This document shows, one piece after another, positions 1-8,435 of a stretch of DNA of 64,000 nt (positions within the stretch are counted from its first letter, which is position 1; every line of letters starts with the position of its first letter). The notes under the pieces were generated by a model. It had not been told where the DNA came from. It saw only the letters and a program-made list of their open reading frames with translations, and did no database searches. The translations under genes and the position numbers were made by a program. Origin of the DNA: Verrucomicrobiaceae bacterium (lineage in GTDB: Bacteria > Verrucomicrobiota > Verrucomicrobiia > Verrucomicrobiales > Verrucomicrobiaceae); assembly GCA_027489965.1 (NCBI GenBank), contig JAIXZA010000162.1, positions 1 through 64,000 of the forward strand. The letters are read 5' to 3'.

Positions 1-1584
1 TGGGAAGAAGATTGGGACGGCCCATTTGCCGATGAGGAGGGTTTCGCCGGCGGCGCAGTCCTTTTGGAAAAGGGTGCAGAAGTTCTTGGTGGAGGAGGCA
101 TTGAAGAGTGGGACTTCGGGCAGGGCGACTTTCTCAAAGCCTTGGTCCATCAAGGGCTGCGCGGTGGTATCGCGATTGCGTTCGAGGATGGGCGTGAGGA
201 AGAAGACGGTGCCAGCGCGTTCGCACTTGATCGTCTTCTGGCCGTTCATGGCGATGGACAGGAAGTGCGCGTTCTTGAGCGCGGCGGGAAGTTCGGCGGC
301 GATGTAGGCGCGGTCGGTGAAGAGTTTCGCGCCGGGAAAGAGGGCTTGCGGTTTGGCATAGGCGCTGGTGAGTGTGCCGGGCTTTGTCGCGCGCATGGCT
401 TTGCCGTCAGCGTTGGCATGAACGGGAGCCGTCGAGAGCGTTGGTTTCTCCTGGCCGCCGGTGCCCTTGCTGACGAGTTGACGCAGCTTTACCGCGCCGC
501 TCACGTCCTTGCCTCCGGCCACATCTTCTTCGCGAAAGACCGCCATCAGGATGTTGCGGTCGGACACGCGATTGTAGTCGTAGATGATGTGGATGAGGCC
601 ATCAAGTGTCTGCTGGCCGTCGGGGTAGGACACGCCGAGGCGTTCATCGAGCATGAGTCCGCCGCCCCATGTCTTGCCATCGTCTCTGGAAACATAAGCC
701 GTGAGATGCGAGCGGCTGGTGCGTGTATCCAGCGGGCCGTGTTTGACCAGCAGCAGATTTCCCGACGCAAGGCGGCTGATGAAGAAGCGCGAGGGTGTAT
801 GGAGGATGCCCGATGGTTTCAGCTCGGGCCATGTCTTGCCGCCATCCGTGCTCACGCTTTCGCCGATGCCGTAGGTGGTGCGCACGAGCAGCCAGAGCGA
901 GCCGTCCTTGCGCTCGACAAACATGTGCTCGTCGAACTGGCGCACGTCCTTCGGCACATTGCAGCCGCCGCGTAGAGACCAAGTCTTGCCCTGGTCGTTC
1001 GAGACAAACATCTGCGCGCTGTTGTCGTGCTCCCTCCATTTGGAAATCGGCAGCACCCATTCGCCGGAAGAAAGCGCCAGCGGCTTGCACATCATCACGC
1101 CATCGCCAATGCGGCGCGGCTGTGACCACTTCGGTTGCGCAGCATCGGGCTCGCTTGTTTCGATGCACCAAACGCCCAGTTGGGCATCACGCCGCCCCTT
1201 TTCCATCTGCGCCCAAAAGAAGAACAACCTTCCATCCGGCGATACCCACAGCTCGGGATCAAAGCTGCGCACAGGTCCGCCTGCGTCGGGATCGACCACG
1301 AGCACTTCGTTCCATGTCTTACCGTCATCGCCGCTGGTGCTGAGGACGACATAGTTATTCAAATCCTCGCCCGGTGTGACACCCGCATACCAAGTTGCCC
1401 AGAGCCGTCCCTTCGGCGCGACCGCCATGCTCGGGATGCCCGTGAAAGCACGGTTCGTCACCGCTTGATCAGCACGCGGTAGACCGACATGCTGAGGCGG
1501 TTGCAGAGATGGCGCGTCGGCGGCGTGCAGCGCGCCCAGCGGCCCGAGCAGTAGCGTGGTGATGAGTGTGAGGGTGGGTTTCAT
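1..1584 (-). CDS. BNR-repeat / sialidase-like secreted protein (C-terminus cut by window edge)
   Basis: The frame opens at ATG 1584 and stays open to base 1, giving 528 residues with no stop, so the gene continues outside the window. Residues 1 to about 22 form a signal peptide. Four Asp boxes of the form S-x-D-x-G-K-T-W lie near residues 85, 195, 245 and 300, typical of a six-bladed sialidase-type propeller. An Arg in LWLLVR fits one member of the usual Arg triad. The N-terminal F-R-I-P motif reads FTGIPS (about residue 46), so its Arg is replaced and true sialidase activity is doubtful. The start is preceded by AAGGAAAG. It overlaps the stop of a 37-codon ORF by 4 bp and is the last visible gene of the sigma/FecR operon. 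It could equally be a non-sialidase BNR glycan-binding or hydrolytic protein. Confidence 0.8.
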   Translation of the reverse strand, partial: MKPTLTLITTLLLGPLGALHAADAPSLQPPQHVGLPRADQAVTNRAFTGIPSMAVAPKGRLWATWYAGVTPGEDLNNYVVLSTSGDDGKTWNEVLVVDPDAGGPVRSFDPELWVSPDGRLFFFWAQMEKGRRDAQLGVWCIETSEPDAAQPKWSQPRRIGDGVMMCKPLALSSGEWVLPISKWREHDNSAQMFVSNDQGKTWSLRGGCNVPKDVRQFDEHMFVERKDGSLWLLVRTTYGIGESVSTDGGKTWPELKPSGILHTPSRFFISRLASGNLLLVKHGPLDTRTSRSHLTAYVSRDDGKTWGGGLMLDERLGVSYPDGQQTLDGLIHIIYDYNRVSDRNILMAVFREEDVAGGKDVSGAVKLRQLVSKGTGGQEKPTLSTAPVHANADGKAMRATKPGTLTSAYAKPQALFPGAKLFTDRAYIAAELPAALKNAHFLSIAMNGQKTIKCERAGTVFFLTPILERNRDTTAQPLMDQGFEKVALPEVPLFNASSTKNFCTLFQKDCAAGETLLIGKWAVPIFFP

Positions 1585-1694
1585 ACTTCTTTCCTTTCTG
1601 CGGCTTTGAGGGCGCGTCTCGCTGACGAAGCCTTTTTGAGTAAGTCCATTTCGGGTTTCATGTTCAGTCTGAGGAACGGATTGGCACCGGTCAT
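1581..1694 (-). CDS. 37-residue small protein, coupled on both sides
   Basis: Not recognised. The frame runs from ATG 1694 to TGA 1583-1581 and encodes a basic, Ala/Lys/Arg-rich, probably helical peptide starting MTGANPFLRLN and ending AAERKEV. Two features suggest real translation. A near-perfect Shine-Dalgarno AAAGGAGG sits 6 bases before the ATG, and the ORF shares ATGA with the upstream beta-helix gene stop and again with the downstream sialidase-like start. No signal peptide or membrane segment is visible. It could be a genuine small protein or a leader whose translation couples the two flanking genes. The ribosome site and junctions are seen directly; a function is not. Confidence 0.5.
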   Translation of the reverse strand: MTGANPFLRLNMKPEMDLLKKASSARRALKAAERKEV

Positions 1695-3142
1695 CGCGGG
1701 CCTCCTTTATTCGGCTGGCTTTGCTCCCGGATGACTTTGACGCTCTCCGGCACCGCGAGGCGGATCGGGCGCTCTTCGGTGTTGCCGCGGACGACAACCC
1801 TTCCCGTGACCTTTCCGCCAAGGCTGACGTCGGGCAGCGAGTCCGGTTTGTCGCTCGGCCGGAATGGGGATTTCTCGATCATGAGATCCACCGCAATCGG
1901 GTGAACCTTTCCGGTGACGGCAAGCAGTCGCGCATTACCGGCGACGTTCCGCAAAGTCGCTTTCAGATTCGAATTGCCGCTGAGAAAATTACTCCCCTTC
2001 GGTGATGCGCTGGTGCAGTTCTCGAAGTTCACCTCGCAGACAGGCAGGGCGTCCGGTTTCACCTCGGGATGGACGGCCCGGTGATACTTGTCACTTTCCC
2101 AGGCCGCCGAGAAACCGTTGCGGGCCAGTGACCGGATGTTGCGGAACGTGACGTTGCGGATGCTCGCCCGGTCGATGCTGTCGGAGGTGTTATGGACGAA
2201 CGTGAGCCCCTCGGGCGATCGCCAAGCGCCGGATGTGTGGGTCGGCGGTGTCTTGGATTCGTGCTGCGTCGTGTCGAACGTGGCGAGAATGCGGTAAACG
2301 TGCCTGCCGTGGCGGACGGTATCGCCGTTTTGCAACCGGATGCCCTCGTGCCAGTCAACCCAGGCACCGGTGATCAGCCGCGAGAGGTTGCCATGCTGAG
2401 GGGCGGGAGGAACGAGAGGTTCGTCAACGATGTTTTCCACGAGTCCGTCGGCGATGTCTCCCTGGGCGGGGCTGCAGTTGGGATAGTCCTCGGCGTTGAG
2501 AGCAATTGCGTCGTCCCCCGTCTGGCACACGCCATTGCGAATCACGAAACGCTTCCCCCGGCCGAGGTGGACACCGTCCTTCCCGCCGCGGATCTCGAAG
2601 CCGTCCACGAGCAGATCCTCGAACGTGTTGAATTGAAGGCAGAACTGGGGCTCCTTGACATCGATGCAGCGGAAGTTGGTCACCTCGATTCCCTTCACCC
2701 GGAACATCGAGACATGACCCCGCATTCCGAAGGCGGGATCGTCCGGCGGGGGCATCCGACTGTGCCCGTTGCAGGCGATGTGAAGGCCGTCGATGGCGAT
2801 CCGCTCATTCCACTCGCGGGTGCGAACGCCGCGGTTGATCAGAATGAAGCCGTAGGGAACCGCTTTCCTGAGCGTCACGTCCTTGCCACAGGCTAGGCGG
2901 GTGTGGCTATCGACGTAAACTGTGGCGTCGAGATCGTAGATGCCCGGTGTGGTGATGGTGACCACCTTGTGGCCACCGTCGAGGGCTTTCTGGAGGGCGG
3001 CAACATTCTCGCCGGGAGCGGCGGAAGGCAAGAACCCGAACCCAGCCGCATCGACGTGGGGTAATTCATCGGCGAACGCAGCGGGGATTGCTGCTAGCGG
3101 CGCGAGTAGCAGGGCGGTGAGGAAAGGGAGGGAGGATTTCAT
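1691..3142 (-). CDS. Secreted right-handed beta-helix protein, GH28/polygalacturonase-like
   Basis: A 483-residue exported protein with signal peptide MKSSLPFLTALLLAPLAAIPAAFA. I chose ATG 3142 because it begins directly at the signal peptide; an in-frame GTG at 3163 would add seven residues. The N-terminal stretch resembles the pectate-lyase-superfamily start (NVAALQKALDGG, then G-I-Y). TGDDAIAL near residue 207 matches the paired-Asp motif of GH28 polygalacturonases, which suggests an inverting hydrolase acting on a uronic-acid-containing or related glycan. The usual downstream GHG signature is not obvious, so the substrate is open. The gene lies between the Gfo/Idh gene (about 150 bp upstream) and the 37-residue ORF (4-bp overlap). 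Confidence 0.72.
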   Translation of the reverse strand: MKSSLPFLTALLLAPLAAIPAAFADELPHVDAAGFGFLPSAAPGENVAALQKALDGGHKVVTITTPGIYDLDATVYVDSHTRLACGKDVTLRKAVPYGFILINRGVRTREWNERIAIDGLHIACNGHSRMPPPDDPAFGMRGHVSMFRVKGIEVTNFRCIDVKEPQFCLQFNTFEDLLVDGFEIRGGKDGVHLGRGKRFVIRNGVCQTGDDAIALNAEDYPNCSPAQGDIADGLVENIVDEPLVPPAPQHGNLSRLITGAWVDWHEGIRLQNGDTVRHGRHVYRILATFDTTQHESKTPPTHTSGAWRSPEGLTFVHNTSDSIDRASIRNVTFRNIRSLARNGFSAAWESDKYHRAVHPEVKPDALPVCEVNFENCTSASPKGSNFLSGNSNLKATLRNVAGNARLLAVTGKVHPIAVDLMIEKSPFRPSDKPDSLPDVSLGGKVTGRVVVRGNTEERPIRLAVPESVKVIREQSQPNKGGPR

Positions 3143-3293
3143 TATTCCGAGACAGGATTTCACGCGATGAGGTTCTTGATCACTGTTCCGCCAAACTGGC
3201 TGAGCATCTTGAAGCGGCTAGCATGGTATGAGCAACAGATGAACAGGAACGGAGACGGACGTTTTCATTCGGTTGGCTCCAGGGTTTCAAGTT

Positions 3294-4463
3294 TCACAAC
3301 TTCACCGCCACGCTGGCTCCGCCTTGTCTGGCGGAGGTGTAGATGGCCTCGACGATGCGGATGTCGCGCAGGCCCATCGCGCCGTCGGCTTTGAAGGGCG
3401 ACTTGTTCGTGATGGCCTTCGCGAACTCGTCGAGCAGCACGGCGAGCTGGAGCGTGTCTTCGGCAGGCACTTCCTTTTTGTTCACCACGAGGCGCTTCGG
3501 ATTGGGTTTGTTGCCACCGCTTTGGCCATAGACACTGCCTTTGTCTCCGGGGAGGATTTCCACGCTGCCTTTCGGGCCGAGCGTGGTGCATTGGTGGAAG
3601 CTGTTGCTGTAGCTGGCGCGGCAGAGAGCCTGGAAGCCATCGTCGAACATCAGCTCGAAGCTCATGGTTTCTTCCACACCTTCTGGGAAGAGCTCCTTGT
3701 GCCGCGTGGCCGGAAAAGCGCGGACGGACACGGGCACCTTACCGGTGAGGTAACATGCGGCCTGCACGGGATACACGCCGGTGTCGAACATCGCTCCGCC
3801 ACCGGCCATCTTGGGGTCTAGCAGCCATTTCTTGATGGTCGCGGCTCTTACCGGGTCGGCGAGGCCGACGGCATAGTCCCAGGAGAACTCATAGTTGCCA
3901 TTCGAGAGGTCGCCCACCGCGCCGCCGCGCAGCGACTCGATGGCCTTAACATGATGCGGCTCCAATTGCAGGCGGTAGTTCACACCGAGATAGACATTGG
4001 CGGCCTGCGCGGCGGCGATCATCGCTTCACACTGCTCGGCGCTTGTCGCCATGGGCTTCTCGCACATGACGTGTTTGCCTGCTTTCGCTGCGGCGATGCT
4101 GTGCTCCGCGTGCAGCGAGTTTGGCGTGACGACATGCACGATGGCGATGTCCTTGCAGTCCGCGAGCTTTGCCATGTCGGCGTAAGAGAAGATGTTCTTC
4201 TCCGGGAAGCCGTATTGCGCCGCCCACTCGCGGCCTTTGGCGGCGTCGCCCGTAATGGCTCCGGCGAAATACACGTTCTTCGCCAGCGGCAGCTCGGGGG
4301 CGATGGATTGCTTCGAGAACCCGCCGAGGCCGCAGAGCGCGACACCGAGTTTGCCTTCATTCGCGGTCTGCGCACGGACGGTAGGATTGAGACCGACTAT
4401 AGCGGGTGCAGCGTTGGCGGCGGTTTTGAGGAAGGATCGACGGGTGATTGTGGATGGAGTCAT
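3294..4463 (-). CDS. Gfo/Idh/MocA-family oxidoreductase with Tat signal
   Basis: A 389-residue NAD(P)-dependent oxidoreductase. I start at ATG 4463 because MTPSTITRRSFLKTAANAA is a classic twin-arginine signal and this start clears the upstream stop at 4483; the longer in-frame start would overlap it. The Rossmann fold follows at about residue 38 (ALCGLGGFSKQS). The family motif CEKPM near residue 135 carries the catalytic Lys that positions the sugar hydroxyl. The C-terminal half is the usual beta-sheet substrate domain. Tat export implies a folded, cofactor-loaded periplasmic enzyme, common for this family in Planctomycetes and Verrucomicrobia. Placement after a lactonase-like gene suggests oxidation of a sugar followed by lactone opening; the sugar is unknown. 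Confidence 0.87.
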   Translation of the reverse strand: MTPSTITRRSFLKTAANAAPAIVGLNPTVRAQTANEGKLGVALCGLGGFSKQSIAPELPLAKNVYFAGAITGDAAKGREWAAQYGFPEKNIFSYADMAKLADCKDIAIVHVVTPNSLHAEHSIAAAKAGKHVMCEKPMATSAEQCEAMIAAAQAANVYLGVNYRLQLEPHHVKAIESLRGGAVGDLSNGNYEFSWDYAVGLADPVRAATIKKWLLDPKMAGGGAMFDTGVYPVQAACYLTGKVPVSVRAFPATRHKELFPEGVEETMSFELMFDDGFQALCRASYSNSFHQCTTLGPKGSVEILPGDKGSVYGQSGGNKPNPKRLVVNKKEVPAEDTLQLAVLLDEFAKAITNKSPFKADGAMGLRDIRIVEAIYTSARQGGASVAVKL

Positions 4464-4482
4464 GGAGTGTTGGAGAAATGAT

Positions 4483-5370
4483 TTACTTAAATCGGGTGAC
4501 GTAACAGGCATCCCGTGTGGTCACGGCGAGAAGTCCTCTGGGGCCGAAAGCGATGCCGGTGGGCTTGCCGGGGGTTTTCAGGAGGCCGAGCGCTTTGCCA
4601 TCCAGGGCGGTGATGCGAATGCCTTCCTTCGTGCAGACCCAGAGCTGGCCCTGCGGGGACAGGGCGAGGCCGTCGAGGCCTTTTTCGGTGAAGGTGGCGA
4701 AGACTTCGCGCGGCCCCAACGTGCCGTCCGCGTTGACCGGGAAGCGGAAGACATTCGGCGTGCCGCTGTCGGAGATGAAGAGATGCTTCTCGTCGGGCGA
4801 GAAGGCGATGCCGTTTGGCTTGTCGAAGCCATCGGCGGCTTTCGTGAGCGTTTTGGTCTTCGGATCAAATCGGAACACGAACTGGCCGGGCAGCTCTTTT
4901 TTGTCATTGGGGCGCTTGTTGAAAAGCCAGTCAGGATCGGTGAACCAAACGCTGCCCTTTGACGACACGACGCAGTCGTTGGGGCGGTTGAGCTTTTTGC
5001 CCTCAAACATATCCGCGAGCACTTCCACACGCTCTCCTTGGGCGTTCCAGCGGGTGAGCTGCCGCGTGGTCTGCTCCACGACATAAAAGCCGCCCGCGCC
5101 ATCGGGACGGAAGCTGGTGGCCTCGGGCGAATCCTTGCGCCAGACGACGAGACCGGTGGCCTCGGACCATTTGAAGGCGAAGCCATCATGATGCGCGGCG
5201 TAGTGCAGCGTGTCGCCGATCCACTGTGCGCCCTCGCAGCCCGCATGGCCGGAGCTGATGGCGCGCCAACTAGCGTGAGGCGGGAAAACGCCGACAAGGT
5301 CGCATTCCACCAAGGGTTCACGTGCAGGAGCGAGTAATGGAAGAAGGAGAAGGGATAGGAGCAGCCTCAT
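4483..5370 (-). CDS. SMP-30/gluconolactonase-family secreted protein
   Basis: A 295-residue protein with signal peptide MRLLLSLLLLPLLAPA. The rest reads as a six-bladed SMP-30 propeller: GGFYVVEQTTRQLTRW, a metal-site-like LNRPNDCVVSSKGSVWFTD, a DKPNGIAFSPDEKHLFISDS blade and a final PTGIAFG blade. Members hydrolyse sugar lactones or related esters using a divalent metal held by Glu, Asn and Asp residues; the N and D of RPND and the D of FSPDE/ISDS are visible. The start overlaps the FecR-LamG stop by 4 bp (ATGA), and the next gene, a Gfo/Idh oxidoreductase, begins 19 bp after the stop. Together they look like a lactone-producing and lactone-opening pair. Confidence 0.85.
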   Translation of the reverse strand: MRLLLSLLLLPLLAPAREPLVECDLVGVFPPHASWRAISSGHAGCEGAQWIGDTLHYAAHHDGFAFKWSEATGLVVWRKDSPEATSFRPDGAGGFYVVEQTTRQLTRWNAQGERVEVLADMFEGKKLNRPNDCVVSSKGSVWFTDPDWLFNKRPNDKKELPGQFVFRFDPKTKTLTKAADGFDKPNGIAFSPDEKHLFISDSGTPNVFRFPVNADGTLGPREVFATFTEKGLDGLALSPQGQLWVCTKEGIRITALDGKALGLLKTPGKPTGIAFGPRGLLAVTTRDACYVTRFK

Positions 5371-6908
5371 TTGGGATTGCCGTTTTCAAAGATGGACTGG
5401 ATTTCCGCCCCGCTAAGCACGGCGGCGTAGATGGCGAACTCGTCGATCGCCCCGTTGAGATTGCGGATGGGGAACGGATGACCCTGGGTTGGCAGTCCCC
5501 AGTTGCCCAGTTCGCAGGGTCCATAGCTGATCGGGCGTCCGGCGTGATGCAGCTTCGAAACCTCACGGCTGACCTCGGCTCCATCGAAGTATTGGATGAC
5601 CTGCCCGCTTTGATTGTCATAACTCACCGCGATGTGATGCCAGCGCCCCAGGCTGTCTGGACCAAAGACAGGTTTGGAGAAATAGATCTGGTTCCCGTCT
5701 CCGCCGCGTGTGATCCCATCAGGTCGATAGATGATGGAGAACATGAGGCTGCCGTCTGCATAGATCTGCCAGTGCGGTTCGCCGTTGTCGTAACCATCGG
5801 TGAGCAGCAACGAGTTGTATTTCTTGTCCACACTGTCCACCTTCACCCAGGCAGACAAGGTGAGCGCCGTGTAACTGCCATCGAGATTCAAGCGAAGACG
5901 GTCACCCGGCCGTTTGAACTCCAGTGCTTCCTTTGCAGGCCAGCGACCTTGCGTCCACTTTGCACCGACAGCACCACCAGCGCGCAGCTTTAGCTGAGGG
6001 GCTGCCAAGTTGCTCACCAGCCGATCCCAGCGATCATCAGGCTCATGCTGGAAGGTGTAATAAGCAATGAGACGAGAGTCTTTGCTCACCCCTTCCGACC
6101 ACGCCTGCCATTGCTGAAAACGACGTTGCTCGCGCTGGCGGATCAGCCCTTGCAGTTCGCTGATGGGCAGAAAATCCTGCGGCGACACACCCGCCGTCGT
6201 GGAGGCCAATGACATGCCCACTTTCAGACTCGCGGGCGCTTTGTGCTTCGTATGCGCGATGACCTCGCCATCGAAAACATGCACCGCGCTGTCCTTGCCC
6301 GTCACATTCAGCGCGAACTCCGTGCCGAGGTCCTCCAGCTTCACATCCGGCGCATGCATGAGGAAGCCCTTCGCGGCGGGTGGCACACGCACGCGCACGC
6401 GACCGCTCACACAACGCGCTTCCCAGGCCGAGATGATTTCGATTTGTGTGGCACCTTCGATCAAAACAGTCGCCCCACTGAAGAACTCGATCTGTGCCAG
6501 CCCCTTGTTCAAGGTCAGCTTCCCCGGTGCAATGGTATCTCCACTGCGCACCGCAGTTTCAGCAAAGACAGCATCCAACGTGTCACTGACCATCGCGACT
6601 CCATTGGAAATCGCCTCATTGTCCACCGCCGCGCGAGGCCAGACGATGAAGGCCAGCAGGACAATCGCCGCCGCCGAAGCAATGAGCGCAGATGTCCGCC
6701 ACCGCACCGTTCGACTGATGAGCGATGGCTGCTTGAGCCTGCCGGTGTTCACAGCCGGCTGTTGCAGCAAACGCGCCTGTTGATCGGCGAGTTCCAGATA
6801 AAGGCGTCGCGCCTGCCAGTCATTACGCAGCAGAGCTTCGAGTTGCGTGTGCTGCTCCGGCGTGATCTCGCCGTCGAGCTTGGCTTGGATCAGTGATTCG
6901 AGATTCAT
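5367..6908 (-). CDS. FecR-domain membrane protein with C-terminal LamG/concanavalin-like domain
   Basis: 513 residues from ATG 6908, which overlaps the sigma-factor stop by 4 bp; longer in-frame starts would lie inside the sigma gene. Residues 1-50 form a small helical cytoplasmic segment (LDGEITPEQHTQLEALL) of the kind found in anti-sigma/FecR proteins. A single membrane helix lies at about residues 72-90 (SALIASAAAIVLLAFIVWP). A FecR domain follows (SGDTIAPGKLTLNKG, FFSGATVLIEG, VRVRVPPAAKGF, LEDLGTEFALNV), then a LamG-like jellyroll at about 330-500 (LTLSAWVKVD, GRWHHIAVSYD, GAIDEFAIYAAVLS). The arrangement suggests a surface sensor that controls the adjacent sigma factor, with the LamG domain perhaps sensing glycan. 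That role is inferred from gene order and domain content. Confidence 0.82.
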   Translation of the reverse strand: MNLESLIQAKLDGEITPEQHTQLEALLRNDWQARRLYLELADQQARLLQQPAVNTGRLKQPSLISRTVRWRTSALIASAAAIVLLAFIVWPRAAVDNEAISNGVAMVSDTLDAVFAETAVRSGDTIAPGKLTLNKGLAQIEFFSGATVLIEGATQIEIISAWEARCVSGRVRVRVPPAAKGFLMHAPDVKLEDLGTEFALNVTGKDSAVHVFDGEVIAHTKHKAPASLKVGMSLASTTAGVSPQDFLPISELQGLIRQREQRRFQQWQAWSEGVSKDSRLIAYYTFQHEPDDRWDRLVSNLAAPQLKLRAGGAVGAKWTQGRWPAKEALEFKRPGDRLRLNLDGSYTALTLSAWVKVDSVDKKYNSLLLTDGYDNGEPHWQIYADGSLMFSIIYRPDGITRGGDGNQIYFSKPVFGPDSLGRWHHIAVSYDNQSGQVIQYFDGAEVSREVSKLHHAGRPISYGPCELGNWGLPTQGHPFPIRNLNGAIDEFAIYAAVLSGAEIQSIFENGNPK

Positions 6909-7444
6909 GAGAGTCCCTCCGATTGAAGCTGGCGTGTCACGCACTCGTGCAGCCGCTGGCGCAGAAGCTCCAGGTTCCGAAACAACGTGCGACGGCTCAT
7001 CGCGAACCGCTGCATCATCTCCTCTGCGCCCTGACGCATCGCGTATCGGCTGGTGACGAGTTCCTTGTCCTGCGGCGTCAGTTTGGCCAGACACCCGTCC
7101 AACAACTGAAGCCGCTGATCGAGATCCGGCTCCATTCGCTCCCGGTCATGCGCCAGCAAATCCATGACATCCTCGCCAAACAGCAGCGGCGATCTCGCCG
7201 CCTTCTCGCGATGCTTCTGCACCTGCAAATAAGCAAACCGATAAGCCCACGGCAAAAACAGCCGCGATGCATCATACGCATCGAATTTCCGATACAGCGC
7301 CAAACTGGTCTCCTGCAAAATGTCCCGCGCATCCGCCTCGCACGCCACGAGGCTGAAGATGTAACGAAACAACGGCTCCTGATGCTGGGTCAGCAACAGG
7401 ACAAGCTGTTCGGTGCGTGGTGCAGATTCAGAACTCATGAGCAT
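6905..7444 (-). CDS. Sigma-70 family RNA polymerase sigma factor (ECF-like, Verrucomicrobium/Rhodopirellula type)
   Basis: 179 residues. The sigma-2 region reads LVLLLTQHQEPLFRYIFSLV, then DARDILQETSLALYRKFDAYD and FLPWAYRFAYLQVQKHRE. The sigma-4 region is LAKLTPQDKELVTSRYAMRQGAEEM with a helix-turn-helix RFAMSRRTLFRNLELLRQRL. No sigma-3 region is present, as expected for an ECF-like factor. ATG 7444 is preferred because AGGTGA lies about 5 bases upstream; ATG 7438 is the alternative. It is the first gene of the minus-strand operon and is translationally coupled to the FecR-LamG gene. By analogy with FecI/FecR-like systems it probably drives its own operon. Confidence 0.88.
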   Translation of the reverse strand: MLMSSESAPRTEQLVLLLTQHQEPLFRYIFSLVACEADARDILQETSLALYRKFDAYDASRLFLPWAYRFAYLQVQKHREKAARSPLLFGEDVMDLLAHDRERMEPDLDQRLQLLDGCLAKLTPQDKELVTSRYAMRQGAEEMMQRFAMSRRTLFRNLELLRQRLHECVTRQLQSEGLS

Positions 7445-7536
7445 GGTTCACCTGTAATCCCGCGCATGTCGCTCTGAGTGCCAAAATTGTTTTCAGATGA
7501 TGAGTTTTTTCATGGGTGAATGGAGGCGCAGCGGGT

Positions 7537-8350
7537 TCACGGCATCACGCGCACGCTCAACGAGGTGACCGTGACACCGGCGGCTGAGGTGAAGGTGAAG
7601 TCGCTGGTGCCGCGCTTGAGTACTGGCTTCAGAGCGGCGGAGGAAAGCGTGAGGGTGAAGCCCTCTTTGACGCGTTTGGATTTCAGTTTTTTTGAGCGAT
7701 TGACCGTTGAGGGTGATGGCGGGTGCCTCGGTCTCACCTTCGCTTTTGAAAAGGATCTCCAGGCTGGCTTCCTTGGCCTTCGCGGGATCATCGGCGATGA
7801 CCAGATGCACGGTGGCGGGAGTGCTGGGCTTCAAGGTCACTAGCTGCGCCTCGCCGAGCGAACTCCAGGGGCCGCCGCTGCGCATGTCGATGTCGCAAAA
7901 GTATTCCTTGGGCAGTTCCGCCAACTTCGCGCGGTCGCTAAACTCATCGAACAGCGGCATCTCGTCGCGGAGGTAGAAGTTGAAGAAATACAATCCGTCC
8001 GCGCCCTTCTCCCAGAGCGTGGCTGCGGCGGCGCGGAGGGTTTCGGGTGTGCCGTAACGACTGAAGCTCTTGCGAATCTTGATGCGCTCCAACGATCCAT
8101 AGACCGGCGTGTGATAGCGGTGCGCTAGGGCCACCCAAGCTTCGAGGTCCAACCCCGAGAATATGGCGCCGTTCCCCGCGATCACGGCATCGAGCAGGCC
8201 TTTCTTCAACCACGCCTCGACATCGAGCCCCATGGCGAGTGCGTCTTTAGGCGAATCCGGCACGCGTGAAACATAAAAAGGATCAGAAAACGCATGATGA
8301 GGCTCTAACGCCCACCGATGGAAAATGTTCTGCCGCCACAGTGCAGCCAT
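7537..8350 (-). pseudogene. Remnant of a glycoside-hydrolase-like (family 10-type) protein, truncated and frameshifted
   Basis: The reading resembles the C-terminal half of bacterial family-10-like glycosylhydrolases: GLDVEAWLKKGLLDAVIAG, then WEKGADGLYFFNFYLRDEMP. The N-terminal barrel is missing; upstream of about 8350 the frame loses similarity and runs into the divergent hydrolase gene. At 7687-7693 a run of seven T (seven A on the coding strand) breaks the frame. The uninterrupted frame becomes an implausible Arg/His-rich tail ending at 7493. Skipping one base instead continues as LKSKRVKEGFTLTLSS and ends SVRVMP at 7537, a believable beta-rich C-terminus. Both lesions together suggest a decaying gene; an indel error in the homopolymer could explain the frameshift but not the missing N-terminus. 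Confidence 0.65.
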
Positions 8351-8435
8351 CACAAAAAATCCTGCGAGGAGCTTTTGTGAGCGATGATGAAAGCGATTGC
8401 GCAAACCGATGCTAAGTCGCAACGGTGCCTCAACC

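Noticed and set aside
64..975. 303-codon open frame on the plus strand
   Set aside because: It is antisense to the BNR/sialidase-like gene, whose frame has a signal peptide and four Asp boxes. The plus-strand translation has no recognisable feature and reflects high GC.
2192..2896. 234-codon plus-strand open frame
   Set aside because: Antisense shadow of the beta-helix gene; composition is typical of mirror frames.
7493..7536. Extended C-terminus of the glycosidase remnant in its first frame
   Set aside because: After the A7 run this frame becomes rich in Arg and His without family likeness; the shifted frame ending at 7537 is more credible.
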